Positions 33,562 through 41,511 of a DNA stretch of 64,000 bases are shown in pieces. The notes beneath the pieces were generated by a model. That model made no database searches. It saw only the letters and a program-made list of their open reading frames with translations, and was not told where the DNA came from. The position numbers and the translations under genes were made by a program. Positions within the stretch are counted from its first letter, which is position 1. The number at the start of each line of letters is the position of its first letter. Origin of the DNA: Chthonomonas sp. (GTDB lineage: Bacteria > Armatimonadota > Fimbriimonadia > Fimbriimonadales > Fimbriimonadaceae); contig JAEURP010000007.1 in the NCBI GenBank assembly GCA_016788585.1, positions 64,001 to 128,000 on the forward strand, in the 5' to 3' direction.

Positions 33562-33583
33562 CCCCTCCCAAGCCTGGGAGGGG
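33562..33583. repeat. Hairpin in the repeat island
   Basis: CCCCTCCCA and TGGGAGGGG pair perfectly over nine bases around an AGCC loop. A G-rich stretch follows directly. It is intergenic and about 250 bases from either gene. It resembles the short palindromes of dispersed repeat families. Confidence 0.6.
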
Positions 33584-33643
33584 TCGGGGGAGGGTTGATG
33601 GCATACCACACGTTTTTCAACCCTCACCCAACCTCTCCCGGGT

Positions 33644-34017
33644 GCCCACTTGGGTGGCCGGGGTGAATGGGTTTTGCGTTCGCGAGCTGAGGGCGGGCCG
33701 CCATTCACCCCGGTTCCTTTAGGAACATTTCTCGCCCAATATTGGCGTCTCAAGCATCCATGAAGCTCCTTCGCCGGCCAGTTTTGGGGCTTCGTCGACC
33801 AATATGAGAGCTTCGTCGCTGTGTTTTGGGGCATCGTCGTTGAGGAAATCAATCTCGTCGATGCCTTTTCTGCCGCGGCATGAATGGTCGAACCATCGCC
33901 CGCCCCTCACGCCTCGTGGCCTTATGCCGTCGAAAGTTCCGGAGGAACCGGGGTGAATGGCGATGATCGAAAGTCTCGGGAACACCACCCCATTCACCCC
34001 GGGCACCCAAGTGGGCT
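33644..34017. repeat. Nested inverted-repeat element (MITE-like)
   Basis: Two pairs of inverted repeats are nested. The outer pair is 33644-33667 and 33993-34017 (one arm ACTTGGGTG..CCGGGGTGAA, the other TTCACCCCGGGCACCCAAGT). The inner pair is 33700-33726 and 33936-33962 (arm GCCATTCACCCCGGTTCC, differing only in the tip). The 210 bases inside contain two copies of TTTTGGGGC(T/A)TCGTCG. No gene is visible. The outer arm recurs at 1693-1718. Confidence 0.7.
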
Positions 34018-34077
34018 CCCGCCACCCGGCGCGAGGAATTCAATTCCGAGCAGCGAGATTTGCGTATCATGGTGCCG

Positions 34078-34494
34078 ATGCCTGCGAAAGTGGTTTTGTT
34101 TGTCTGCGTTCACAATGCGGGCCGGTCTCAAATGGCGGAGGCATTAACCAATGCCATGGCCCAAGAAATGGGCCTCGACGTGGTAGGGCTGTCAGCCGGG
34201 ACCGTTGGTGGTAAGACGCTGAACCCCATTGCGCTTGAAGCGATGGCGGAGCTCGGGATCTCGATGGAAGGGCAGAGCCCCAAGCTCCTGACGCAAGAAA
34301 TGGCCGACGCTGCCGACCGGATCATTTCGATGGGTTGCGGCGTGGATGCGGCGGCCTGCCCAGCGAAATTTATGCTGACCGAAGATTGGGGGCTCGATGA
34401 CCCAGCCGGGCAGCCCATAGAAAGGGTGCGGGAGATTCGCGACGACATCGCGATAAGAGTTCGAGCGATGCTGAGCGAATTCACGGTGAACTAA
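34078..34494 (+). CDS. Arsenate reductase-like low-molecular-weight phosphatase
   Basis: The 138-residue protein has the P-loop VLFVCVHNAGRSQMAEA (nucleophile C10, CX5R) of LMW tyrosine phosphatases. Two further cysteines lie in MGCGVDAAACP (C87 and C94), which fits thiol-cascade arsenate reductases of the ArsC thioredoxin or mycothiol type. The acid loop is TEDWGLDDPAGQP. It should reduce arsenate to arsenite, or dephosphorylate a protein. ATG 34078 gives the normal start; ATG 34069 is also in frame. No arsR, arsB or acr3 gene is adjacent. Confidence 0.83.
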   Translation: MPAKVVLFVCVHNAGRSQMAEALTNAMAQEMGLDVVGLSAGTVGGKTLNPIALEAMAELGISMEGQSPKLLTQEMADAADRIISMGCGVDAAACPAKFMLTEDWGLDDPAGQPIERVREIRDDIAIRVRAMLSEFTVN

Positions 34495-34508
34495 GTTCAA
34501 TTTACTGC

Positions 34509-34514
34509 TATAGT
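34509..34514 (+). promoter_or_regulatory. -10 box of a probable leaderless promoter
   Basis: TATAGT ends six bases before the ATG at 34521. A transcript from it would begin at or next to the start codon. A matching -35 is weak. Confidence 0.4.
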
Positions 34515-34520
34515 TCATTT

Positions 34521-36692
34521 ATGCGACCGTTGCTCGCCGCCGCCATTCTTTGTTTCTCAGTAAGCGCTTTTGCCGTTCTCGACGACCAACCGGGGCACTC
34601 TAAGCATGGCTCGGCCTTCGATTCTGGGATGCGCACGAAGCCCTGGGAGATCGAGGGAGTGGGGAATGCTCCGTTCCCGATTACGAGCAAGAACCCCGAG
34701 GTGCAAAAGTGGTTCAACCAAGGCAATGCGCTCTTGCATTCATTCTGGTTCGAGGAAGCCGAGCGGTCATTTCGATGGTGCCTGAAGCTCGATCCCGATT
34801 GCGCGATGGCTTACCTTGGGCTGGCAATGTGCGGATTCAACTGGTTCAGCATGGAGACGCCGGTTTTTGGCGACAAGGAGTTTGGCCGGTACAAGACCTT
34901 TCTGAAGGAAGCGGTGAAACGCAAAGACAAAGTGACGCCGCGGGAGCTGATGTACATCGAGGCCTATGAGGCGGCGACCGCGCCCAAGGAAAAGGAGCGC
35001 GTAAAGGTGATTATCGACCGACTGAACACGATTGCCGGGCAGTTTCCCGATGACTTGGAAGCACGGGCTCAAGCGGCGTTTTTCAATATCGGCAAGATCA
35101 GTGCGCGCGACAACGAAAAAGTTATTCAGAGCATTTTGGCGAAGAACCCCATGCACCCAGGTGCGCACCACGCCAGCATCCACAATTGGGATGGTCGCGG
35201 GCCGGTTGTCGCGCTCGATAGCTGCGTCAAGTACAGCGAGGCGGCACCTGGAATTGGTCACGCCATGCACATGCCGGGACACATTTATAGCAAGATCGGC
35301 ATGTGGCACGAGGCCGCGATTGCCATGGACTCGGCGACGCGCATCGAGCTTAAGTACATGAACGATCGTCTTGCATTGCCGTTCGAGACTTGGAACTATC
35401 CTCACAATCGAAACTACCTTTGCTACATTCAAGAGCAGCTCGGAAGGGTTCAGATGTCCCTCCAAGGCGCGCGCGATATGCTGACCGCGCCTCGGGATCC
35501 GGAATACAATGCCGGGCCATCGGGAATGATCAGCGGACAGGGCGGTGTGGCTCTTACCCGGGCGCTCATCAAGTTCGAGCGATGGGATGAAATCCTCGCT
35601 CCCGGTAGTGTGCCTTGGGACGACTCGAGTCCGGATGGTAAGTTCATGCGGGCCTTTACCGAGTGTTTTGCCTACATTGGGTTGGGCAAGACTGGAGAGG
35701 CACGCGACCGTCTGGATACGATGAAAAAGCTCCAGAAGGCAATATTTATGCCCTTCGGGCTTGAAATGGAGGTCGCCGAGGCACTAATCGGCCTCGCCGA
35801 AGGACGCAAGTCAACGGCGATGGCGCTTCTGACGAAGGCGGCCGATGACGACGATAAGCAGCGCAAGAACGGTGAGTTCTTCGCCAATGATCCACCTTTC
35901 ACGCCATGGACCGTGAACCGTATTCTTGGCGATGTTTTGCGTGCCCAAGGGGACCATGGTGCCGCGATCACGGCATATGAGAAGAGTCTGGTTCACGAGC
36001 CCAACGACGCCTTCACATTGAGCGGTCTTGCGCTTTCGCACCATGCACTTGGGAATATTGAGAAGGCTTCCTACTATGCTGGTCGGCTCGAGTATGTTTG
36101 GTCCGGTGCCGACGAGGGTCTGAAGTGGCTCACTGACGTGCGCAAGCTTGGTCTCAATGCCAAGCCGATCGCCGAGACACCGGCAAAGGAGCGGACCTAC
36201 AATCCGAAGAGTCTCGACAAGATCGGAACGACAAACTGGCGGCCCTTCGCGGCTCCGAAACTCGAAGTCAAGGACGTCGATGGCAAACCAGTTTCGCTAA
36301 AGAACTACGCTGGCAAGAACGTGATTCTCGTGTTCTTCCTTGGCGAGGCTTGCGTCCACTGCGTTGGTCAGCTCAAGTCCATCAACGACAAGATGTCGGA
36401 TTTCGAGGCGCAAGACACGGTGGTTTTAGGTGTCTGTAGCGCCTCGCCAGAGTCACTGAAGGCGTCGACCGCGCTTGGTGGCGTGGGTATCACCTTCCTT
36501 TCAGATACAGCCCACGAGAACGCACGCCGGTTTTCATCGTACGACGACTTCGAAGACATGGAACTGCACTCGACGATCTTAATTGACAAAGAAGGCAAGA
36601 TTCGCTGGAAGCGCACTGGTGGCGACCCTTTCATGAAGATCGACTTCCTGTTGAACGAGCTAAAGCGAATCAATCAGCTGACCAGATTCTAA
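34521..36692 (+). CDS. Secreted TPR protein fused to a peroxiredoxin/thioredoxin-like domain
   Basis: The 723-residue protein has a signal peptide (LLAAAILCFSVSAFA). Tetratricopeptide-like helical repeats follow (SFWFEEAERSFRWCLKLDP at 75-95, then many to about 540, including ALSHHALGNIEKASYYAG). A C-terminal AhpC/TSA-like redoxin domain runs from about 574 to 715. The domain has FFLGEACVHCVGQL, with C611 and C614 as a CxxC redox site. TILIDKEGKIRWKRTGG is the strand that ends thioredoxin folds. Fusion of TPR scaffolding and a redox domain in one exported chain is unusual. Substrate unknown. Confidence 0.85.
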   Translation: MRPLLAAAILCFSVSAFAVLDDQPGHSKHGSAFDSGMRTKPWEIEGVGNAPFPITSKNPEVQKWFNQGNALLHSFWFEEAERSFRWCLKLDPDCAMAYLGLAMCGFNWFSMETPVFGDKEFGRYKTFLKEAVKRKDKVTPRELMYIEAYEAATAPKEKERVKVIIDRLNTIAGQFPDDLEARAQAAFFNIGKISARDNEKVIQSILAKNPMHPGAHHASIHNWDGRGPVVALDSCVKYSEAAPGIGHAMHMPGHIYSKIGMWHEAAIAMDSATRIELKYMNDRLALPFETWNYPHNRNYLCYIQEQLGRVQMSLQGARDMLTAPRDPEYNAGPSGMISGQGGVALTRALIKFERWDEILAPGSVPWDDSSPDGKFMRAFTECFAYIGLGKTGEARDRLDTMKKLQKAIFMPFGLEMEVAEALIGLAEGRKSTAMALLTKAADDDDKQRKNGEFFANDPPFTPWTVNRILGDVLRAQGDHGAAITAYEKSLVHEPNDAFTLSGLALSHHALGNIEKASYYAGRLEYVWSGADEGLKWLTDVRKLGLNAKPIAETPAKERTYNPKSLDKIGTTNWRPFAAPKLEVKDVDGKPVSLKNYAGKNVILVFFLGEACVHCVGQLKSINDKMSDFEAQDTVVLGVCSASPESLKASTALGGVGITFLSDTAHENARRFSSYDDFEDMELHSTILIDKEGKIRWKRTGGDPFMKIDFLLNELKRINQLTRF

Positions 36693-36695
36693 GAT

Positions 36696-36731
36696 TTGGA
36701 GTTTTTGTCGCGAGTCCTGTAGGATAGGAGG
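36696..36731 (+). promoter_or_regulatory. Candidate promoter and ribosome site
   Basis: TTGGAG (36696-36701) and TAGGAT (36720-36725) are 18 bases apart. AGGAGG-like purines (36726-36731) precede the ATG at 36739 by seven bases, a good ribosome-binding site. The preceding gene ends at 36692, so this gene has its own leader. Confidence 0.35.
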
Positions 36732-36738
36732 ACTTGCT

Positions 36739-37791
36739 ATGAAGATTTCGCCTCTTTTTTCTCTGTTGGCTCTTGGACTCTGCGTGCCAGCTCACGCCGT
36801 TTGGTCGGTCACATTTCTGCATCCGGGCGGCACGTCGGTCTCGGCGGCCTTCGGTGGCTCAGGAACCGTCCAATGCGGTGTTGCCGTTGCCTCCGGTGTG
36901 CAGCATGCCAGCTACTGGAACAGCACGGCTGGTTCTTGGGTTGGGATGAACCCGGCCGGTGCAAATTACTCCGAAGCTTACGCAGCCTCGGGCTCGACGC
37001 AGGTCGGCTACGCCCACGTTGGCGTGACAACCAAGGCGAGTATGTGGTCAGGTAGCGCTGCGTCTTGGGTCGATCTCCACCCTGGTGGCCTCGGCTCGAT
37101 CGCTTACGGCGTTTGGGGCGGTAGCCAAGTAGGTGCCCATTACACATCGGGAACCGTGTACGCGGGTCATTGGGCTGGAACTGCCGGGTCGTTTGTGAAC
37201 ATAAATCCGACGGGTTCCACGGCCTCGACTGCTTATGCGGCGTTTGGCGGAACTCAGGTGGGATACAGTACGTTCGCTGGAGTTCAGGAGGCGGGACTTT
37301 GGAACGGAACGGCCGCGTCATGGGTGAACCTGCATCCCGGTGCGGCCACAGCCTCGCAAGCGCTTGCGGTCCACGGTTCGACCCAAGTTGGTCAAGCGTT
37401 TGTCGGAACCAACTATCATGCCAGTCTCTGGTCAGGGACGTCGTCATCTTGGGTTGATCTCAATCCAACAGGCGCCTCGCGATCCACGGCCCACGGCGTA
37501 AACGGAATCTACCAAGTTGGTGGGGCGATTATTGGTGGATCACAGCGGGCCAGTCTATGGAGCGGCTCAGCAGGCTCATGGTTCGACCTACACTCGGTCT
37601 TGCCGGCGAGCTTTAGCAACTCCGTGGCCCGGTCGATCACAACGGACGGCGTGAATTACTACATAAGCGGCTTGGGGAGAACGACCAGTGGCGACCAAGC
37701 CCTGCTCTGGGTGCAGCCTGTTCCGGAGCCCGGCACGCTGGTCGCCCTCGCCCTCGGTGCGGGTGCGATGCTCAAGAAGCGGAAAAGATAG
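36739..37791 (+). CDS. PEP-CTERM protein of tandem 43-residue repeats
   Basis: The 350-residue secreted protein has a signal peptide (LFSLLALGLCVPAHA). Seven imperfect tandem units of about 43 residues each carry the pattern ASLWSGTSSSWVDLNPTGA, then a Gly/Ala stretch ending QVG. They look like a beta-propeller or beta-helix built from short blades. The C-terminus is VPEPGTLVALALGAGAMLKK, a PEP-CTERM signal. Repeat expansion seems recent because units are similar in length. It probably is a surface or matrix protein. Confidence 0.85.
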   Translation: MKISPLFSLLALGLCVPAHAVWSVTFLHPGGTSVSAAFGGSGTVQCGVAVASGVQHASYWNSTAGSWVGMNPAGANYSEAYAASGSTQVGYAHVGVTTKASMWSGSAASWVDLHPGGLGSIAYGVWGGSQVGAHYTSGTVYAGHWAGTAGSFVNINPTGSTASTAYAAFGGTQVGYSTFAGVQEAGLWNGTAASWVNLHPGAATASQALAVHGSTQVGQAFVGTNYHASLWSGTSSSWVDLNPTGASRSTAHGVNGIYQVGGAIIGGSQRASLWSGSAGSWFDLHSVLPASFSNSVARSITTDGVNYYISGLGRTTSGDQALLWVQPVPEPGTLVALALGAGAMLKKRKR

Positions 37792-37844
37792 ACAAGGGCT
37801 TTGAGTTGCCTTATAATTCGTTGCATGAAACGCGTTTCATGCAA
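37789..37844 (+). promoter_or_regulatory. Promoter with palindrome over the start codon
   Basis: TAGACA (37789-37794) and TATAAT (37812-37817) are 17 bases apart, a near-ideal sigma-70 promoter. Position +1 would be at the ATG (37825). A perfect 24-base palindrome covers 37821-37844 (half TTGCATGAAACG), including the ATG, and may be a regulator site. Confidence 0.55.
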
Positions 37845-38223
37845 GATTGTTGTTTTAGGGATGGTGGTGGCCCTTGGGGGGCTCGCTGTTAACCTTGGTC
37901 ATGCGCAGGTAGTAACGCGACCCAACCAAACAAATGTGAGATTGGTTGCGGCCGATGTCCATCTTGTCCATTCTTTCGACAGCGTGTACAAGTACGATTC
38001 TAAATCAGGGGCAACTTGGCGCTTGAGTGTGCTGCCGGATGGTAAGTCTGGCTGGCAGTTGGTCGAAGAAGACGGTGAGGTGCCTAAGGGATCGGAGCCC
38101 CGTTACGAAGTCTGCGAAGGCAACAACACTTTCGGGTTTGTTATTCGCCTCGATCGGGTTACCAACCGCACCTGGTCTAGCTTTGCCGTTAATGGCAAGC
38201 CCCATTGGAGCGAAATCAAGTAA
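37825..38223 (+). CDS. Secreted hypothetical protein
   Basis: The 132-residue protein has an N-terminal signal (IVVLGMVVALGGLAVNLGHA). A short beta-rich domain follows (VHLVHSFDSVYKYDSKSGATW, then LVEEDGEVPKGSEPRY and FAVNGKPHWSEIK). Two cysteines lie close to the ends. No family is recognised. The frame opens upstream at TTG 37801, but ATG 37825 fits the promoter and signal. Confidence 0.7.
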   Translation: MKRVSCKIVVLGMVVALGGLAVNLGHAQVVTRPNQTNVRLVAADVHLVHSFDSVYKYDSKSGATWRLSVLPDGKSGWQLVEEDGEVPKGSEPRYEVCEGNNTFGFVIRLDRVTNRTWSSFAVNGKPHWSEIK

Positions 38224-38244
38224 GCAATCACTGCGGGGTGATCG

Positions 38245-38721
38245 TCATCCTCGGCGCGCTGCGTCGATGGTAGCGACGTCGATTTTTCGCATGTCCATCA
38301 TCGCCTCGAAGGCGCGCTTGGCTTCGTCGCCCCCGGCAACCATGGCTTCGGTGAGCGTGCGTGGCGTAATTTGCCAGGATAAGCCCCACTTGTCCTTGCA
38401 CCAACCGCACATGCTTTCTTCGCCGCCATTATCAACGATCGCGTTCCAATAGCGGTCGGTTTCTTCTTGATCGTCGGTTGAAATTTGGAACGAAAACGCT
38501 TCGGTTTGTACAAACATGGGGCCGCCATTCAGGCCCATGCATGGAACTCCCATCACTGTAAAGTCGACCGTGAGCACGTCGCCGGCTTTGCCGCTTGGAT
38601 AATCTGTTGGTGCGCGGTGGACAGCGTCGACGGTCGTGTTTGGAAAGGTCGCCGCATAAAACTCGGCCGCGCCGAGGGCGTCATTGTCGAACCACAGGCA
38701 AATCGTGTTCTTGGAATTCAT
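38245..38721 (-). CDS. VOC-family protein, PhnB-like
   Basis: The 158-residue protein begins NTICLWFDNDALGAAEFYAA and has DFTVMGVPCMGLNGGP and ERYWNAIVDNGG-like segments. It ends TEAMVAGGDEAKRAFEAM, the standard layout of PhnB-type proteins of the vicinal-oxygen-chelate fold (often called 3-demethylubiquinone methyltransferase-like). These proteins bind a metal or small molecule; function here is unknown. A decayed copy of its last 25 codons lies at 40046-40121. Confidence 0.87.
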   Translation of the reverse strand: MNSKNTICLWFDNDALGAAEFYAATFPNTTVDAVHRAPTDYPSGKAGDVLTVDFTVMGVPCMGLNGGPMFVQTEAFSFQISTDDQEETDRYWNAIVDNGGEESMCGWCKDKWGLSWQITPRTLTEAMVAGGDEAKRAFEAMMDMRKIDVATIDAARRG

Positions 38722-38750
38722 GGATCTGGAGTTTACGCTAACCTAACGGC

Positions 38751-39233
38751 ATGGATTTAGTTGAGCAAGCCAAGCGAGAAGCGATTAGCGGCATGGAGTT
38801 GTTCCTGCGCAATTTCTCTCATGTGCCCGAAGACAAACTGCATTGGACTCCCGTACCCACGGCAAAATCGGCGCTAAGAGTCGCCGCCCATGCAGCTCTC
38901 TATGCGGGGCGGTTCGCCGCGATGATCCGCGCACGTGCCGTACCCCAACCGGAGAGCTTAGAAAACTGGCTCGCCGAACAGAACGCCGAGGAGATCGCCA
39001 TCACAACCCGCGAGGAGATGGAAGCGGCGTTTCGAAAGGGAACAGCAGAGGTTCTTGAAGCGCTCGATGCGCTTGCGCCGAACGAGGTCGAAATGAGCTT
39101 GGATTCAGGGCAAGGCTGGTCCATGCCGATGACCCAACTAATGGCCCTTCCGGGTTGGCACGCCACGCTCCATCTCGGACAGATCGACTATCTGCAAACC
39201 TGTTGGGGCGATCTGGAGATTTACCTGGGTTAG
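38751..39233 (+). CDS. DinB-superfamily protein
   Basis: The 160-residue helical protein has MELFLRNFSHVPEDKLHWTP and ALRVAAHAALYAGRF near the N-terminus (the first metal histidine, H54-like). The C-terminal LPGWHATLHLGQIDYLQTCWGD has the paired histidines. This is the DinB fold in a divergent branch from the two paralogues near 19-22 kb. Function unknown; metal-dependent thiol transfer is a family possibility. Confidence 0.78.
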   Translation: MDLVEQAKREAISGMELFLRNFSHVPEDKLHWTPVPTAKSALRVAAHAALYAGRFAAMIRARAVPQPESLENWLAEQNAEEIAITTREEMEAAFRKGTAEVLEALDALAPNEVEMSLDSGQGWSMPMTQLMALPGWHATLHLGQIDYLQTCWGDLEIYLG

Positions 39234-39271
39234 TGCCCCCGAGAGAATGCATCACTCAGGGGCTCATTCGT

Positions 39272-39937
39272 TCAGGATCGTGCTCGGCGACGTCGGCGAG
39301 CCAAGAGCACTACTCCACTGCCAATTGCTAGCATGGTCGTAGGCTCGGGAACCGTGTTAATGGACGCGTACGTAGGCAGCGTGAAGAAATAGGTTCCACC
39401 CGGGCCACTGTAGTTGAAATCCAAGTCGTAGGTCAACTTAAGGAAGTTGCCTGCGCCACCGGCATAAGAGAAAGGCGCGGACGTGATTGAGTAGCCCAAT
39501 CCGCCATTATAGTAGTTGAATCCAGGACCACTATTTGCCCAAAGACCGGTTGAAATGTTGGAGGCCGGGGCTGTATCGACCGAACTATAGATTTGCCCAA
39601 ATGCGAGGCCATTGCCAACTGGATTGTTAATATAGTCCGTACCAGGCTGAGTGATTGTTGTCGTCATCGGCGGAATCCAAGCAGCCACTTGCAACGGCCG
39701 GACTGCAGTGAATCGGAGTAATGTGCCTGAATAGGTGCCAGGAGGCGCAGTTATTGTAACCGTTCCCGAAACAACTAGCCCAGTCGGTGTTGGCGCGACA
39801 GTGAGCGTACTGACAAGTGGCCCCGGTACCTGGGTGGTTGGGGCAACCGAAAAGTACGGCAATCCGGAGAACTGGGCATGGGCCAACGATGAAAGGGCGG
39901 AAACAGCCGCAACGATTACTAGTTTGTTCAATTTCAT
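39272..39937 (-). CDS. PEP-CTERM secreted protein
   Basis: The 221-residue protein has a signal peptide (LVIVAAVSALSSLAHA), a beta-rich body (TVAPTPTGLVVSGTVTI and further Gly/Tyr-rich strands). It ends with VPEPTTMLAIGSGVVLLARR plus more arginines, a PEP-CTERM signal. A strong ribosome site (GAGGAG) precedes the ATG. No enzymatic motif is seen, so it is probably an extracellular structural protein. Confidence 0.82.
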   Translation of the reverse strand: MKLNKLVIVAAVSALSSLAHAQFSGLPYFSVAPTTQVPGPLVSTLTVAPTPTGLVVSGTVTITAPPGTYSGTLLRFTAVRPLQVAAWIPPMTTTITQPGTDYINNPVGNGLAFGQIYSSVDTAPASNISTGLWANSGPGFNYYNGGLGYSITSAPFSYAGGAGNFLKLTYDLDFNYSGPGGTYFFTLPTYASINTVPEPTTMLAIGSGVVLLARRRRRARS

Positions 39938-40045
39938 TTCAACTCCTCAGAGACTAATTGGAAAGAACTGGCTTCCAAATGAACCCAAGTAATTGAACTA
40001 TAACAACATTTGCAGAAGAATCTGACACTGTTCAAGAAAAAGTAA

Positions 40046-40121
40046 CTAACCTCGCGGGCTGCCCCCTAGCCAAGCCGCCAGGAAGGCGTGCTTGGCTTCG
40101 TCTCCTCCTGCAACCTGAATC
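40046..40121 (-). pseudogene. Remnant of a PhnB-like VOC gene
   Basis: On the minus strand this short stretch reads KIQVAGGDEAKHAFLAAWLG, then GSPRG and a stop. It closely matches the C-terminal VAGGDEAKRAFEAM region of the VOC protein at 38245-38721, but has no upstream reading frame. It is bounded by the stop of the gene at 40122. This is the tail of a second copy that was lost. Confidence 0.7.
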
Positions 40122-40658
40122 TTAATGTTTAGGAACTCCGACCATCGACATCAGCGCCATCGTGGTCTTACCGCCGTTCTTCGTAATCCATGCGTCCATT
40201 TCGGGATTGGCATTCTTACCGTAGATGCGGTGCGAATAGACCATCGACGCGCCCTTGCCATTCGACAATACGAACCGTGCAAAGGCTGTCTCCGCAAACC
40301 CAGCGCGCTGGAAGAGAACCACGATAAGGTGCTCAGCGGGCTTCTTGGCCGTTCTGGGTACCGAATCGGTTTGTAGGATGATTCCTTTGTTGGTCTTGTA
40401 GGTGGTCAGCACCTTGTTGGCGATACTGGCGAGCGCTTCGCCTGTCTTCGCGGTTGGGTAGTCGTTGATCGTGAACATGTCCGTCCACTTCTGAAGATTG
40501 GTTTGACCTTTTGGTGTGAATTCGTGCAGGGTGCCCTTGGTGAAACGCTTGAAGTACCCCAGGTTCGAGAACGTGAAGGCTGGCTTGGGTTCCGCCTTCT
40601 GGGCCACCGCAACGATTGGGAGCAGGACGAAAGACAGAGTGACGATTCGGGGCACCAT
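40122..40658 (-). CDS. Secreted hypothetical protein
   Basis: The 178-residue protein has a signal peptide (IVTLSFVLLPIVAVAQ). Its body has LGYFKRFTKGTLHEFTPKGQ, an acidic helix, LIVVLFQRAGFAETAFARFV and MVYSHRIYGKNANPEMDAW. The fold could be a mixed alpha/beta domain. No family is recognised. It lies 12 bases behind the membrane protein gene on the same strand, so it may be in an operon. Confidence 0.72.
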   Translation of the reverse strand: MVPRIVTLSFVLLPIVAVAQKAEPKPAFTFSNLGYFKRFTKGTLHEFTPKGQTNLQKWTDMFTINDYPTAKTGEALASIANKVLTTYKTNKGIILQTDSVPRTAKKPAEHLIVVLFQRAGFAETAFARFVLSNGKGASMVYSHRIYGKNANPEMDAWITKNGGKTTMALMSMVGVPKH

Positions 40659-40670
40659 GGTCGAAGGATA

Positions 40671-41498
40671 CTACGAGGAAGCTTTATGCAATGCTACTAC
40701 TATCATTGCGAGCGAAACCGTGAACGAGAAGGGCGCCGCGCTCCCCACTCCCAGAGGCGCAATTGCCAGCAAGAAGACGCATCCACCGAAGGCGCCGAGC
40801 GCAAGGCAACGCCTGCCAAGAGCCCATGCCCCTGCAATGCAGAGTTGACCGATTCCGATCGCGGTGATGATTTGGGCGTTACTCTTGAGCGTCTCGGTGA
40901 CATAGGTGCGATACCATGGGATCAGCGCGAGGTCGGCGAATCCTTGGTATTCCAATGGCCGATTAATGCTAAGCCAAGTATTGTAAATGCCAGCATAGGT
41001 AAACAAGACCACGAACGCCCAGCGAGCCACATGGGGCCTAAGACCGGCAAGCAACAGCATTGCGGCCGCAACAAGATTACTGACAGCATAGGGCACCAGC
41101 CATTTCTGAGCCAGGCCCTGGTGCGCGATCGGGCCCGCAAAGAGGATCGTGAATGGTATGAGGATCCAAACGCGGCCATGCGACACCCGATAATCGGCGA
41201 AAATCTTCTCCCAGGGGTTCCCAAAGAGATAGTGACCGGCTATGGTCTCAAACAGCAACGTAAGTACAAGCCAGCCCGCCGCGACTGCCCAGGCGGATGC
41301 TAGTGAGGGGATGCCAATCCAACGAATCGAGAGAAAGGCGACCACCATAATGGTCGCGCTCAACAGCAGAGTGCTTAGAATATGGCCCGCTCTCTCGCCC
41401 AACTTCGGAATCAGGATAACTTCGCGGAATCCGCCGTTTAGCACAGCCAGAATAGCGATTCCAAACCAGACAGCAAAGGCCCTTCCGAGTAGATCCAC
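40671..41498 (-). CDS. Multi-pass membrane protein, two-part
   Basis: The 275-residue protein has about eight membrane segments. The first part (about 1-115: FAVWFGIAILAVLNGGF to AGHYLFGNPWEKIFADY) looks like a four-helix unit with a conserved GNPWE loop. The second part (about 130-275) is a further set of helices with an RRCLAL junction and resembles DoxX-like proteins. GTG 41498 avoids overlap with the upstream gene; TTG 41534 would overlap the S41 stop by 23 bases. I do not recognise the family. Confidence 0.72.
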   Translation of the reverse strand: MDLLGRAFAVWFGIAILAVLNGGFREVILIPKLGERAGHILSTLLLSATIMVVAFLSIRWIGIPSLASAWAVAAGWLVLTLLFETIAGHYLFGNPWEKIFADYRVSHGRVWILIPFTILFAGPIAHQGLAQKWLVPYAVSNLVAAAMLLLAGLRPHVARWAFVVLFTYAGIYNTWLSINRPLEYQGFADLALIPWYRTYVTETLKSNAQIITAIGIGQLCIAGAWALGRRCLALGAFGGCVFLLAIAPLGVGSAAPFSFTVSLAMIVVALHKASS

Positions 41499-41511
41499 GG
41501 TCCGATTATGC

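Noticed and set aside
33719-34006. 95-codon minus-strand frame inside the inverted-repeat island
   Set aside because: Its codons come from the arms of the repeat element; the middle has low complexity and no family.
40503-41303. 266-codon plus-strand frame opposite the 40-41 kb genes
   Set aside because: It runs antisense across two genes, has no domain and starts within a coding region.
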